From Candidatus Avelusimicrobium facis (GTDB taxonomy: Bacteria; Elusimicrobiota; Elusimicrobia; Elusimicrobiales; Elusimicrobiaceae): a stretch of DNA of 12,914 nt. Both the position numbers and the translations under genes were made by a program. Position 1 is the stretch's first letter, and every line of letters begins with the position of its first letter. The notes under the pieces are model-generated. The model was not told where the DNA came from, did not search any database, and saw nothing but the letters and a program-made list of their open reading frames with translations. Positions 1 to 7,769 of the stretch are shown piece by piece. Location: assembly GCA_900762815.1 (NCBI GenBank), contig CAAFHX010000047.1, forward strand, positions 1 through 12,914. The letters run 5' to 3'.

Positions 1-20
1 AGCAAAAAAGGAACCCTCTC

Positions 21-539
21 ATGAAAAATCATTCTACGGGCCGTTTAGGCGGCTTTACGCTCATTGAACTCATCGTCGTTGTATTTATCATTGGCATATT
101 GACTGCTATAGCTTTGCCGCAGTACCAAAGAGCTGTGCAAAAAGCCCATTTTGCTCAAATAGTAACGGCGGCCCGTAATTTGTATGACGCACAGCAGCGG
201 TACTTTTTGGCCAACGGAACATATGCGTTGAACTTGGAGGACTTGGACATACGTTTTTCCCAGGCAACAGAGCGACATATTGTTTTTAAAAAGGGTTTTT
301 GCAGTGTAAACTATGACAACGCGTCTGACTATCCGCGCAGAGTGGGCTGTTTTATGAGGAAGCCTTCTGTTTTTTATGCCATTTATTTTCCAAATTCTAA
401 CGGAAATCTCGGGGTGTGGTGCTGCGCTTATCCTAACGATAATTATGCGGGGATATGGCTGTGCAAAAGTATGTTTCAAGGAAACAGTTTCAATGCTTGC
501 AGTAGCGCAGAGCCTTGCCAATGCTGGAAAAGTAAATAG
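21..539 (+). CDS. type IV pilin-like protein (prepilin, class III leader)
   Basis: A 172-residue prepilin. Residues 1-11 form a short charged leader ending in Gly10-Gly11. Phe12 and Glu16 (the +1 and +5 positions) and the hydrophobic helix to about residue 35 follow, so the prepilin peptidase should cut after Gly11. The helix then carries the usual ALPQYQRAVQKA continuation. The C-terminal two thirds should be the globular head; it is rich in Cys and aromatic residues, with about seven Cys, several near the C-terminus and likely disulfide-bonded. The start is supported by AAGGAA 7 nt upstream. The product would sit in the inner membrane and be assembled into a pilus or pseudopilus; whether it is a major pilin, minor pilin or type II secretion pseudopilin cannot be told. 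No assembly genes are nearby. It looks more AT-rich than most of the window. Its first bases match the second pilin at 7840 almost exactly. Confidence 0.9.
   Translation: MKNHSTGRLGGFTLIELIVVVFIIGILTAIALPQYQRAVQKAHFAQIVTAARNLYDAQQRYFLANGTYALNLEDLDIRFSQATERHIVFKKGFCSVNYDNASDYPRRVGCFMRKPSVFYAIYFPNSNGNLGVWCCAYPNDNYAGIWLCKSMFQGNSFNACSSAEPCQCWKSK
31..58 (+). repeat. 28-nt identical 5' segment of pilin genes, copy 1
   Basis: This stretch inside the pilin leader codon region is identical, base for base, to 7850-7877 in the second pilin. After one mismatch, eight further bases match. Beyond that the two genes share only the hydrophobic helix at protein level, and the heads are unrelated by eye. The match encodes most of the leader and the cleavage site. 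Confidence 0.85.
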
Positions 540-615
540 ATTTGTATGTTTTGGAGAAGGGGCCTCACCTTGGTTTGCACGGGTATTTTGGGGATTTTAT
601 CTTTGTTATATTAAA

Positions 616-650
616 AACTATCCCCCGGGCGTCTGAGCCGGGGGATAGTT
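616..650. terminator. bidirectional intrinsic terminator between pilin and deoB
   Basis: A perfect 13-bp stem (616-628 with 638-650) with GC-rich core CCCCCGG and a 9-nt loop. The plus strand continues into a T-rich run (ATTTATT). On the minus strand the arm is followed by TTTTAATATAA. It lies between two convergent genes and ends 15 nt from the deoB stop codon, so it probably stops transcription from both sides. Confidence 0.85.
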
Positions 651-665
651 ATTTATTCCTGGTTT

Positions 666-1874
666 TTACTGCTTTAAAAAGCTGGTGCCCGTTTGCAGCG
701 GGGGCAGGTCCAGGTAATCGGCTGCAGTTTGCCCCAGGTCTGCATATGTGCTCCGCGCGCCGATAAAGCCCGGTTGCACCTTTTTGCCAAACATCAGCAC
801 CGGCACATGCTCGCGCGTGTGGTCGGTGCCCTTGTAGGTCGGGTCGCAACCGTGGTCGGCGGTGATGAACACGATATCATCCTCTTGTAACACCCGGGCC
901 AGCTCCGGCAGGCGGCTGTCAAAATATTCCAACCCTTGGGCATAGCCTTCCACGTCGCGGCGGTGGCCCCACGTCATGTCAAAATCCACAAAGTTGGTAA
1001 AGACTAGGCTGTTGTCCGGGGCGGTTTGCACCTCTTGCAAAGTGACGTCCCACAGCTCGGCTAAGCCCGAGGCTTTGACCGCGCGCGTAATGCCCTGGTG
1101 CGCAAAAATATCGGCGATTTTCCCGACGGAAATTACATGTCCGCCCGCTTTTTTCATCACGTCCAGCAGCGTCTCGTGCGGCGGTCTGACGGAATAATCG
1201 TGGCGGTTTTTGGTGCGTTTGAACTCGCCTTTCTTTTCTCCCTCAAACGGCCGGGCGATGACGCGGGCAATATTATAAGGTTTTAAATGTTTAAAGGCAA
1301 TTTCACACACCCGGTACAAGCGCTCCAACCCAAAATGCTTTTCGTGCGCGGCAATTTGAAAGACGCTGTCTGCCGACGTGTAGCAAATGGGTTTGCCGGT
1401 TTGGATATGTTCCTCCCCCAGCTCTTCAATGATTGCCGTGCCGGAGGCCGCCTTGTCGCCCAAAATGCCGGGCAGGTGCGCCTCTTGGCAAATTTTTTCT
1501 ATCAGCTCCGGCGGAAAGGACGGATAGTCCGGCTTGAAATATCCCCAGTCAAAGGTAACGGGCACCCCGGCCATTTCCCAGTGGCCCGAGGAAGTATCCT
1601 TGCCTTTGCTGACTTCTTTCATGTAGCCGTATTTGGCAGGTAAAGTGACAGCTGCAGCCGGCTGCGCCCCGGCCGCGACGGCTTTCCCGGTGGAAGCTTG
1701 CGCCGCTTTCAGCAGCCCCAAGGCCGCCAAATTGGGCACCTTCAGCCCGCCGCGTGCGACGGCGATGTGTCCCAATGTATCGGCTCCGGCGTCGCCAAAG
1801 GCGGCGGCGTCCTCGGCTCCGCCGATACCAAAGGAATCCATCATCAAAATAATGACACGTCCTTTTTCGCTCAT
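666..1874 (-). CDS. deoB: phosphopentomutase
   Basis: 402 residues, full length for DeoB (about 390-410). The enzyme interconverts ribose 1-phosphate or deoxyribose 1-phosphate with the 5-phosphates, linking nucleoside salvage to the pentose phosphate pathway in the cytoplasm. It belongs to the alkaline phosphatase superfamily. Visible active-site residues are Asp13 in MMDSFG, Thr94 in [10 protein letters not shown] (the phosphorylated Thr), Asp299 and His304 in DFDMTWGH, Asp340 and His341 in ADHG, and His352 in TDHTRE. All equivalents of the two-manganese site known from Bacillus cereus DeoB are present. Reading from the right, AAGGAG lies just upstream of the ATG. No other deo genes (deoA, deoC, deoD) are in the window, so it appears monocistronic here. 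It is divergent from the autotransporter gene, and nothing looks broken. Confidence 0.97.
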   Translation of the reverse strand: MSEKGRVIILMMDSFGIGGAEDAAAFGDAGADTLGHIAVARGGLKVPNLAALGLLKAAQASTGKAVAAGAQPAAAVTLPAKYGYMKEVSKGKDTSSGHWEMAGVPVTFDWGYFKPDYPSFPPELIEKICQEAHLPGILGDKAASGTAIIEELGEEHIQTGKPICYTSADSVFQIAAHEKHFGLERLYRVCEIAFKHLKPYNIARVIARPFEGEKKGEFKRTKNRHDYSVRPPHETLLDVMKKAGGHVISVGKIADIFAHQGITRAVKASGLAELWDVTLQEVQTAPDNSLVFTNFVDFDMTWGHRRDVEGYAQGLEYFDSRLPELARVLQEDDIVFITADHGCDPTYKGTDHTREHVPVLMFGKKVQPGFIGARSTYADLGQTAADYLDLPPLQTGTSFLKQ

Positions 1875-1922
1875 GGTCTTACTCCTTGCCTTGGCCCGGG
1901 TGGGCGGTTGGCTCTTTTCTCT

Positions 1923-1951
1923 ACTCTAGCAAATTGCGCCCGCGCGCGCCA
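1923..1951 (-). promoter_or_regulatory. candidate deoB promoter (extended -10)
   Basis: On the minus strand, TGGCGC and TAGAGT are separated by 17 nt, and the -10 is preceded by TGC, an extended -10 form. Transcription would begin near 1916, giving a 5' leader of about 40 nt. The -35 is poor. The arrangement resembles the candidate upstream of 4926. Confidence 0.3.
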
Positions 1952-1996
1952 GGGGGCTGAGAACAGGATTAAAACCCTATTTACGCAGAAAATCAG

Positions 1997-2030
1997 TATA
2001 ATAAGAGGAGCCGGATTTATTTTAAGGAGG
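1997..2030 (+). promoter_or_regulatory. -10 element and ribosome binding site of the autotransporter gene
   Basis: A perfect TATAAT lies at 1997-2002 and a strong TAAGGAGG at 2023-2030. The -35 region 17 nt upstream (about 1974-1979, ACCCTA) is weak, which may mean an activator is needed. The Shine-Dalgarno is only 4 nt from ATG 2035. An out-of-frame ATG at 2031 sits even closer but does not lead into the long frame. The -10 overlaps a minus-strand TATACT at 1995-2000. Confidence 0.5.
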
Positions 2031-2034
2031 ATGC

Positions 2035-4806
2035 ATGAGGAAACTTTTAATTTGTGCAGGGGTTTTGCTGTGCGCGGCCTCTTGGGGTTGGACCGCGGAA
2101 AAACAAGAGCAAACTTTATCGGGCGGTACGTATAATGCGGGCTATGTCTTGGACGCGGAAACTGCCGATAAAACCGACAGTACCCAAAACACGCTGGTCA
2201 TCAACGGCGGCAGTTATAAAGAGCAGGTGATTGCCGGAAGGAGTGAAAAAGGCAAGGCCACCTCTAATATATTGACGATTAACCAGGCCACCTTGCAGAC
2301 CAAACAGGCGGCAGCCGGGGTGAGCCAAAACGAGGCGGCACAGGCCAATGAATTGACGGTGCAAAACATAACCACCGCCAGCGGGCTGGTGGGCGGCTGG
2401 GCCCAGCAAGAAGGACAGGCGCTGGAAAATAAGGTAACATTAAACGGCACCCAAGTGGAGGCCGACAGCGCCGAAGTGAAATGGGTGCGCGGCGGTCAAA
2501 CCAAAACGGGGCAGGCGCAGAAGAACCAAGTCAACCTGTTGGGCGGTGCGGTCGTTAAAACGAATGTGGCGGCAGGGCTGAGCGAATCGGGCGAAGTGTC
2601 TTACAACACCTTGACCGTGGACGGCGGCAGCAAACTGCTTAACGGCGGGATAGGGAATGCCGTTTACGGGGGTTACTCCAAGGATGGCACGGCCCACCAC
2701 AACCAAATTTCTTTGCTTAGTGCCGGCGAAGTGGCTGTCAATGCCTATGGCGGATACAGCGCCACCTCTCAAGCAAATTACAATTTAATTGAAACCCAAG
2801 CGGCGCAAACCACGGGCCATTTATACGGCGGCTACAGCGAATCGGGCGCGGCAGCCTCTAACGAGGTGCGCATCGGTGCACAAAGCAGCGTAAGCGGCAC
2901 AGTAGCGGGCGGTTGGGCCAATACCAACGGCACCGCCGGTAAAAATAAAGTGTCTGTCGCGGCGGGAGCCACCGTGAGCAACACCGCCAAATTGTATGGC
3001 GGATACAGCAAACAGGGCTCGGCTCTTTCCAATACGCTGGTTTTGAAGTCTGAAAAAATCGGGGCGGAAGCTTACGGCGGTTATGCCGCAGCCGGGGAAG
3101 CGCAGGGCAACCTGTTGCAGGTAACGGGCGCCACTTTCGGCAGTCAGTTGGGCGGTGCCTTTGCCGGCACGGCCGCCGTGGGAAATACGCTGAGAATAGA
3201 AAATTCCGCCTGGGCTACCCCCGGATTTCTTTTTGGCGGCACCGGCGGCACCGACGCCAAAGCCAACAAGCTGTATATCACAAACTCTAATTTAAACGGA
3301 TATTTTTTCGGCGGTCAAGCTCATTCCGACGCCGAAGCCAACGGCCTGTATATAACTAACTCCACTTTGACAGGAGATTTCGTCGGCGGATTGGCCGCGG
3401 GCGGCCAGGCGCTCAATAACAGCGTCGTGGTCAACAACAGCTCGCTGAGCGGGGATGTGCGCGGCGGCTCGGCGGCTTCCGTCGCGAAAGGAAACTATGT
3501 GGAGCTCAATAGCGTGGCGGTGAACGGCAAAGTGTATGCCGGCTACAGCGACGATGCCTCGCAGGAGACCAGCCATAACACCTTGGTCCTTTCCGGCAAT
3601 ACCACCGCTACGGGCGGGTTCTTTGGCGGCAACGGGGTGTCATCGGGCAATGCCTTGCTGCTGCGCAATTATCAAAACAACCATTTAACCGTAGACAGCT
3701 CCTTTGACAAAGTAACCTTGTACGGCTTGGGCAGCAATGTAACCTTTGCTAACGAGGTGCCCAACGGAGTGGATGTCGTCTTGTACGGCAAGCCTTCGGA
3801 GATGTCCCAGACCTTGGCGCATACCCAAAGCGGCACCGCGCTGACGCTCAACCGCGACATCTTGGGCGTGTACCGCTATTCCATTGCGGGCACGCCGGCG
3901 GGCTCTTTGGTGGATTGGAGCGTGCAGGGCAAATATGAAAATCAGCTGGCCAAGCCGTATGCCCAAGCGCAGCTGGCGGGCTTGGCCTTGACGGGATTGG
4001 GCGACGATATGTTAGATACGGTATTTAACGAAGCCCGGCAAGAAAAATCCGACAACGATATGTTCGCCGGGGTGCGCTATTATGACAATACCTACAAAAC
4101 CGGCAGCAGCCTGGATATGCAAAGCATCGGCGTGCAAGCCGGCCGCTGGTTCCGCAGCGGGGAAAAGGTGTGGGGGCTGTTTGGCCAATATGTCCGCGGC
4201 CATTACTCCACCGACCCCATGGACGCCACAGGCAGCATAGACAGCTTTGGCGTGGGCGGTTTTGCCTTGTTGCCTTACAGCGAAGAAGGCTATTTTGAAG
4301 CCGTGCTGCGCGCAGGCTATCAAAGCCAAGACTTTAACTCCGACGATTTGTCCTCTGACGTAAAGAGCAAACACTTTTACGGCCATGCCTCTGCCGGCCT
4401 GGTGCAGAAGATTTCCGCCTTGCGGCTCTATGGCAAGCTGGGCGGTTCGTATTTGCTGGGCGACAAGGTAACGGATAATTTGGGGCAGTCGGTCAAGTTC
4501 CAAGACACCCAAAGCCTGCAGGGCACCGTGGGTGCGCGGTGGAATTTGGGCACCCTGGCCCGGCGCTACCAGCCGTATATCGGCATAGCCGGAATATATG
4601 AACTGGTGGCCGACAGCCAAGTCAAGGTGGACGGGCACAAGGTAACGGGCGCGGATTTGAAGGGTGCTTCCGGCCGGGCCGAGGCGGGCGTGAGCTACGA
4701 AAACAACAGCGCCATGATGCCGTTTAAGTCGGTGCTGTCCGTTTTTGGGCAGGCCGGCCGGGTGCAAGGCTGGGGCGCGGATATTAAACTGCTGTTTAGT
4801 TTTTAA
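2035..4806 (+). CDS. autotransporter (type V secretion) with Gly-Gly repeat passenger
   Basis: 923 residues. Residues 1 to about 20 are a signal peptide (MRKLLICAGVLLCAASWGWTA). Residues about 28-545 are roughly 18 tandem repeats of about 24-33 residues on the pattern GG-[YW]-S-x-x-G-x-A-x-x-N-x-[LV]-x-[IV]. This is the spacing expected of right-handed beta-helix rungs. A linker with alternating beta segments and a helical stretch (about 640-670) leads to a C-terminal autotransporter barrel from about residue 676 (MFAGVRYYDN) to the end. Strands alternate polar and aromatic residues, and the protein ends in a terminal Phe (LLFSF), the usual outer-membrane assembly signal. The passenger should be exposed on the cell surface. 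No protease or other catalytic motif is visible, so an adhesin or surface-layer role is an inference. There is no Cys in the repeats. It has its own -10, strong ribosome site and terminator, so it is probably monocistronic. Confidence 0.9.
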   Translation: MRKLLICAGVLLCAASWGWTAEKQEQTLSGGTYNAGYVLDAETADKTDSTQNTLVINGGSYKEQVIAGRSEKGKATSNILTINQATLQTKQAAAGVSQNEAAQANELTVQNITTASGLVGGWAQQEGQALENKVTLNGTQVEADSAEVKWVRGGQTKTGQAQKNQVNLLGGAVVKTNVAAGLSESGEVSYNTLTVDGGSKLLNGGIGNAVYGGYSKDGTAHHNQISLLSAGEVAVNAYGGYSATSQANYNLIETQAAQTTGHLYGGYSESGAAASNEVRIGAQSSVSGTVAGGWANTNGTAGKNKVSVAAGATVSNTAKLYGGYSKQGSALSNTLVLKSEKIGAEAYGGYAAAGEAQGNLLQVTGATFGSQLGGAFAGTAAVGNTLRIENSAWATPGFLFGGTGGTDAKANKLYITNSNLNGYFFGGQAHSDAEANGLYITNSTLTGDFVGGLAAGGQALNNSVVVNNSSLSGDVRGGSAASVAKGNYVELNSVAVNGKVYAGYSDDASQETSHNTLVLSGNTTATGGFFGGNGVSSGNALLLRNYQNNHLTVDSSFDKVTLYGLGSNVTFANEVPNGVDVVLYGKPSEMSQTLAHTQSGTALTLNRDILGVYRYSIAGTPAGSLVDWSVQGKYENQLAKPYAQAQLAGLALTGLGDDMLDTVFNEARQEKSDNDMFAGVRYYDNTYKTGSSLDMQSIGVQAGRWFRSGEKVWGLFGQYVRGHYSTDPMDATGSIDSFGVGGFALLPYSEEGYFEAVLRAGYQSQDFNSDDLSSDVKSKHFYGHASAGLVQKISALRLYGKLGGSYLLGDKVTDNLGQSVKFQDTQSLQGTVGARWNLGTLARRYQPYIGIAGIYELVADSQVKVDGHKVTGADLKGASGRAEAGVSYENNSAMMPFKSVLSVFGQAGRVQGWGADIKLLFSF
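2118..3660 (+). repeat. about 18 tandem protein repeats of the autotransporter passenger
   Basis: Each unit begins after a Gly-Gly (or Ala-Gly) pair and runs, for example, YSESGAAASNEVRI or YSKQGSALSNTLVL, followed by 8-15 variable residues to the next Gly-Gly. DNA identity between units is mostly low, so the array is old. The exception is the pair at 3253-3315 and 3328-3390, which is close to identical over much of its length. Those two copies are 75 nt (25 residues) apart and share DA-[KE]-AN-x-LYITNS. Confidence 0.85.
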
Positions 4807-4821
4807 TCCGTAAGAATTTTC

Positions 4822-4858
4822 AAAAAGCCCCGCACCCCAAACAGGAGCGGGGCTTTTT
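4822..4858 (+). terminator. intrinsic terminator of the autotransporter gene
   Basis: A perfect 12-bp stem (4822-4833 with 4847-4858) with core GCCCCGC/GCGGGGC and a 13-nt loop. The right arm ends in five T. It starts 15 nt after the stop codon. The A-run on the left arm could let it work in the minus direction too, but no minus-strand gene reaches it. Confidence 0.88.
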
Positions 4859-4868
4859 AGTTAGTTCT

Positions 4869-4897
4869 TTGCGCGGGGGATGATTTCTTGCTAAACT
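4869..4897 (+). promoter_or_regulatory. candidate promoter of the 4926-7769 operon
   Basis: TTGCGC and TAAACT are separated by 17 nt, with TGC directly before the -10 (extended -10). The predicted start near 4904 gives a short leader containing GGGAGGG ahead of ATG 4926. The match is moderate. It lies immediately after the terminator, where a new promoter would be expected. Confidence 0.4.
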
Positions 4898-4925
4898 ATA
4901 TACAAAGCAGTCCGGGAGGGATGTT

Positions 4926-5516
4926 ATGAACAAAGCCTATGAAACCATGCGGGGTTTTTGGTTGGATGTAAATAATTTGCAACATAAAAAAGAAGTGCCC
5001 CTGTTGGGGGATAAAAAGATTTGTGTGGCCGGGGTGGAAATGGCGGCCCAAGACCCCAAAGGCGGCATCAAAAACGTGTTGATTGCGGCCTCTTCTTTGG
5101 GCAATGCCAGCGTGTATTTTGAAAACAACAGCCCCAGCGGTTTGGGCGGTTTTACCGGGGGCGCAGCCAGTGGCCCCGTGCGCGACAAAGCCTTGCGCTT
5201 AATGCAAGCGGCCGCCGTGGCGTCGGCCGCCTTGCCCGCCGTGGCGGCCTTACAAGCACCGGCGGACCCGCAAAAAGTGGTGCTTTTTGCTTGCGGCGGC
5301 GATGGACGGCTTTTTGCCCAAGAGCTGCCGGAGGCCGAGGTGCGCCAGCCGCAACATCCGCTGTACGGATTTTTTGCCTATACCCAGCAGTTATTGGGGG
5401 CTTTCCGCACCGAACAGGAGAAAGCCGCCGCTGCCGCGCAGCCTCAGGCCGCCGCGCAGCCTGCCGCGCCCAAGGCGGCCCAAGCGCCGGCCGTCCCCAA
5501 ACAAGAGGAAAAATAA
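4926..5516 (+). CDS. hypothetical protein with Ala/Pro/Gln-rich C-terminal tail
   Basis: 196 residues; I do not recognise the family. The start is backed by GGGAGGG a few bases upstream. No signal peptide or long membrane helix is seen, so it is probably cytoplasmic. Residues about 1-70 mix polar and hydrophobic stretches (MRGFWLDVNN, KKICVAGVEMAAQ). Residues about 70-90 are Gly/Ser-rich (SPSGLGGFTGGAASG). Residues about 95-115 are an Ala-rich helix, and residues about 118-160 (KVVLFACGGDGRLFAQ) could be a compact alpha/beta piece. From about residue 160 the tail is almost only Ala, Gln, Pro and Lys, which suggests disorder. It is followed after 6 nt by the EAL protein with no terminator between, so the two are very probably co-transcribed. 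A role as partner or regulator of that enzyme is only a guess. Confidence 0.75.
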   Translation: MNKAYETMRGFWLDVNNLQHKKEVPLLGDKKICVAGVEMAAQDPKGGIKNVLIAASSLGNASVYFENNSPSGLGGFTGGAASGPVRDKALRLMQAAAVASAALPAVAALQAPADPQKVVLFACGGDGRLFAQELPEAEVRQPQHPLYGFFAYTQQLLGAFRTEQEKAAAAAQPQAAAQPAAPKAAQAPAVPKQEEK

Positions 5517-5522
5517 TATCCC

Positions 5523-7769
5523 ATGAGACCCTACAAAATCAGCGGATTTAAGCGTTCCTTCGGGTTGATTTTTATCGCTGCTGCCGTGGTGGCGGTAGGG
5601 TCGGTGTGGTATTGGAATTTGATTACCGAACGCTTGGCGCAAGACGCCCGGGTGTCCATTGTGGCGGGCAGCCGGGAGCTGGCCTTGGATTTTGACCGTC
5701 TGCTGGGGGCGCAGCTGCAGGTGTTGGCCTCTATCGGGGTGTCTTTGGAGCAGTCGCCTTTGTTGCAGCAGCCCGCCCGGCTGACCGAGTATTTAAACCG
5801 CCAAAACAAACGCAATGTCTTTACCTTGACGGGGTTTCAATTTACAGACGGCAAGGCTTTGTTCTCCAACGGGGCTGTGCTGCGCCACTTTTTGTCTAAG
5901 GCGGAGGTGGAGGAAGCTTTTGAGCACAGCCGCTATGTATCCGAACGCAAGAAAAATCCGTTTGACGACTCGGCCATGCTGGTGTTTGCCATTCCGCTGC
6001 GGCGCGACGGGGAGCGCTTGGGCGTGGTATTTGGCGTGCAAGCGGTGGATGCGTATGAAACCGCCTTGGCCGGGGCCACGCTGCCCGACGGGGGCTTGTC
6101 TTTTATCATCAAGCCGGACGGCAATGTGGTCATGGGCTATCCGCAGGTGGCGTACCAAAATATTTTTAATTTGGGCACGCAAGCCCGGTTTGACGGGGAT
6201 TTATCCGCCGAAAAACTCCACCAGGATATGCAAAACGGCCGCAGCGGGTTGACGGGCTATACTCTCAACGGGTCGCACCGCTTTTCCTCGTACTATCCGC
6301 TGGGGTATAACGGCTGGTATGCGCTGTCGGTGCTGCCTACGGCCTCTATGGCGGAGAAGGCGCAGTCTTTGATGTTGATGTCTTTGGTCTTGTGTTTTTC
6401 CATTATCGGCGTGCTGGGGATATTGCTTATTTTTATTTTGCGCATGCAATACCAAAACAGCCGGGCTTTGTTTCGCCTGGGTTTTGTGGACCCGCTGACC
6501 GGGGCGGACAATTTAAACGCCTTCCGTTTGAAATTTTCAAAAGCAGCCGACGCTTTCCGCGCACGCGGGGTGCCCTTTGCGCTGACGGTGATTAATGTAA
6601 ACAGCTTCAAAGCGGTCAATGATATTTACGGGTTTGAAGTGGGGGACCAAATCTTGCGCCAAGTGGCCCAAGCCCTGCAGGGGGCGTTGGAAGAGGGGGA
6701 ACTCTTCTGCCGCAGCGGGGCGGACGTGTTTTTGCTGCTGCTGGCCTGCCCGGACCGCGCACAGCTGGAGCGACGGGTGGACCGGTTGGCGCTGCAGGCG
6801 GGGCGTTTTTGCCGGGCGGGCGGAGAGGACTGCCTGCCGATGTCGCTGACGTGCGGCATGTATTTGGTGGATGAAGAAGTGCCGTTTTATATTATGATGG
6901 ACCGCGCCAATTTGGCGTGGGCCGCCGCCAAGCAGCGGGCCGGGCGCACGTGTGCGTTTTATGATGAGGCCGACCGCCGCCAAATCGTTACGGAAAAGCG
7001 CATTGAAAGCAGCATGGACCAAGCCTTGGAAAAGGGCGAATTTCAATTGTATTTGCAACCCAAGTGTGATTTTAAAACCGGGAAAATCAAAAGTGCCGAA
7101 GCCTTGGTGCGCTGGAAACACCCGGTGCGGGGGCTGATCCCGCCGGATAGTTTTATCCCCGTATTTGAAAAGAACGGCTTTGTCTTGAAATTGGACCAGT
7201 TTATCTTGCAGCAGACGGCTGCGTTGCTCAAGCAATGGAAGGAGCAAGGGTTGGAACAGGTGCCGGTCGGGGTGAATTTTTCCCGCTTGCATTTGGATGA
7301 CCCCCACTTTATAGACACCCTGGTGCAGACGGTGGACCGGGCCGGGGTGGAGCATCGCCTGTTGGAAGTGGAATTGACCGAAAGCGTGGTGTTCGGCCAT
7401 GTGGAAAGGATGAAGCAAGTCATTGACGGCTTGCACGAAAAAGGTTTTTCCGTGGCGATGGACGACTTTGGCTCGGGCTATTCCTCGCTCAATGTGTTGA
7501 AGAATTTGTATTTTGATTGTGTGAAATTTGACAAAGAATTTTTGGCCAGCGGCGAGGGAAACCCCCGCATGCGGCAGATTATTGCCGGCGCGGTCAAAAT
7601 GATTAAGGAGCTCAGTTGCTCCATTGTAGCCGAGGGAGTGGAGACCCAAGAACAGGCCGACTTTTTAAGCGGCATCGGGTGCGACTTGGCCCAGGGGTAT
7701 TTCTTCTCCAAACCCCTGCCCGCAGCGGAGTTTACCCAACGGCTGGAAAAGAACCAAAGCCACACTTGA
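5523..7769 (+). CDS. membrane-bound c-di-GMP phosphodiesterase (Cache-like sensor, degenerate GGDEF, EAL)
   Basis: 748 residues. One membrane helix lies at about 12-32 and a second at about 284-306. Between them is a periplasmic sensor of about 250 residues that reads like a double-Cache domain (FTDGKALFSNG, LSFIIKPDGNVVMGYP, YYPLGYNGWYALSVLP). A GGDEF domain (about 318-490) keeps DPLTGADNLNAF but has GADVF at 399-403 in place of GGDEF, and no RxxD inhibitory site, so it should not make c-di-GMP. The EAL domain (about 500-745) has all expected metal and catalytic residues: Glu526 in EALVRW, Asn585, Glu617 in ELTES, Asp647-Asp648 in DDFGSGYSS, Lys668, Glu704 in EGVET and Gln724. It should hydrolyse c-di-GMP to pGpG in response to a periplasmic ligand. 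The degenerate GGDEF may bind GTP as a regulator, as known for Caulobacter CdgA/PdeA-type proteins. AGAGGAA lies 12 nt upstream, a long spacing, and coupling to the preceding gene may help. Confidence 0.93.
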   Translation: MRPYKISGFKRSFGLIFIAAAVVAVGSVWYWNLITERLAQDARVSIVAGSRELALDFDRLLGAQLQVLASIGVSLEQSPLLQQPARLTEYLNRQNKRNVFTLTGFQFTDGKALFSNGAVLRHFLSKAEVEEAFEHSRYVSERKKNPFDDSAMLVFAIPLRRDGERLGVVFGVQAVDAYETALAGATLPDGGLSFIIKPDGNVVMGYPQVAYQNIFNLGTQARFDGDLSAEKLHQDMQNGRSGLTGYTLNGSHRFSSYYPLGYNGWYALSVLPTASMAEKAQSLMLMSLVLCFSIIGVLGILLIFILRMQYQNSRALFRLGFVDPLTGADNLNAFRLKFSKAADAFRARGVPFALTVINVNSFKAVNDIYGFEVGDQILRQVAQALQGALEEGELFCRSGADVFLLLLACPDRAQLERRVDRLALQAGRFCRAGGEDCLPMSLTCGMYLVDEEVPFYIMMDRANLAWAAAKQRAGRTCAFYDEADRRQIVTEKRIESSMDQALEKGEFQLYLQPKCDFKTGKIKSAEALVRWKHPVRGLIPPDSFIPVFEKNGFVLKLDQFILQQTAALLKQWKEQGLEQVPVGVNFSRLHLDDPHFIDTLVQTVDRAGVEHRLLEVELTESVVFGHVERMKQVIDGLHEKGFSVAMDDFGSGYSSLNVLKNLYFDCVKFDKEFLASGEGNPRMRQIIAGAVKMIKELSCSIVAEGVETQEQADFLSGIGCDLAQGYFFSKPLPAAEFTQRLEKNQSHT

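Noticed and set aside
2031..2033. ATG four bases before the autotransporter start
   Set aside because: It is in another frame that stops soon after; the signal peptide begins at 2035.
2118..3660. CRISPR-like array
   Set aside because: The periodicity is of protein repeats in one open frame, with diverged DNA and no constant repeat or spacer length.
4012..4767. 251-codon minus-strand open frame
   Set aside because: It is antisense to the autotransporter barrel and has no ribosome site or recognisable domain.
6537..7649. 370-codon minus-strand open frame
   Set aside because: It is fully antisense to the EAL/GGDEF gene, whose catalytic motifs are intact; the product is His/Gln-rich, typical of a shadow in GC-rich DNA.
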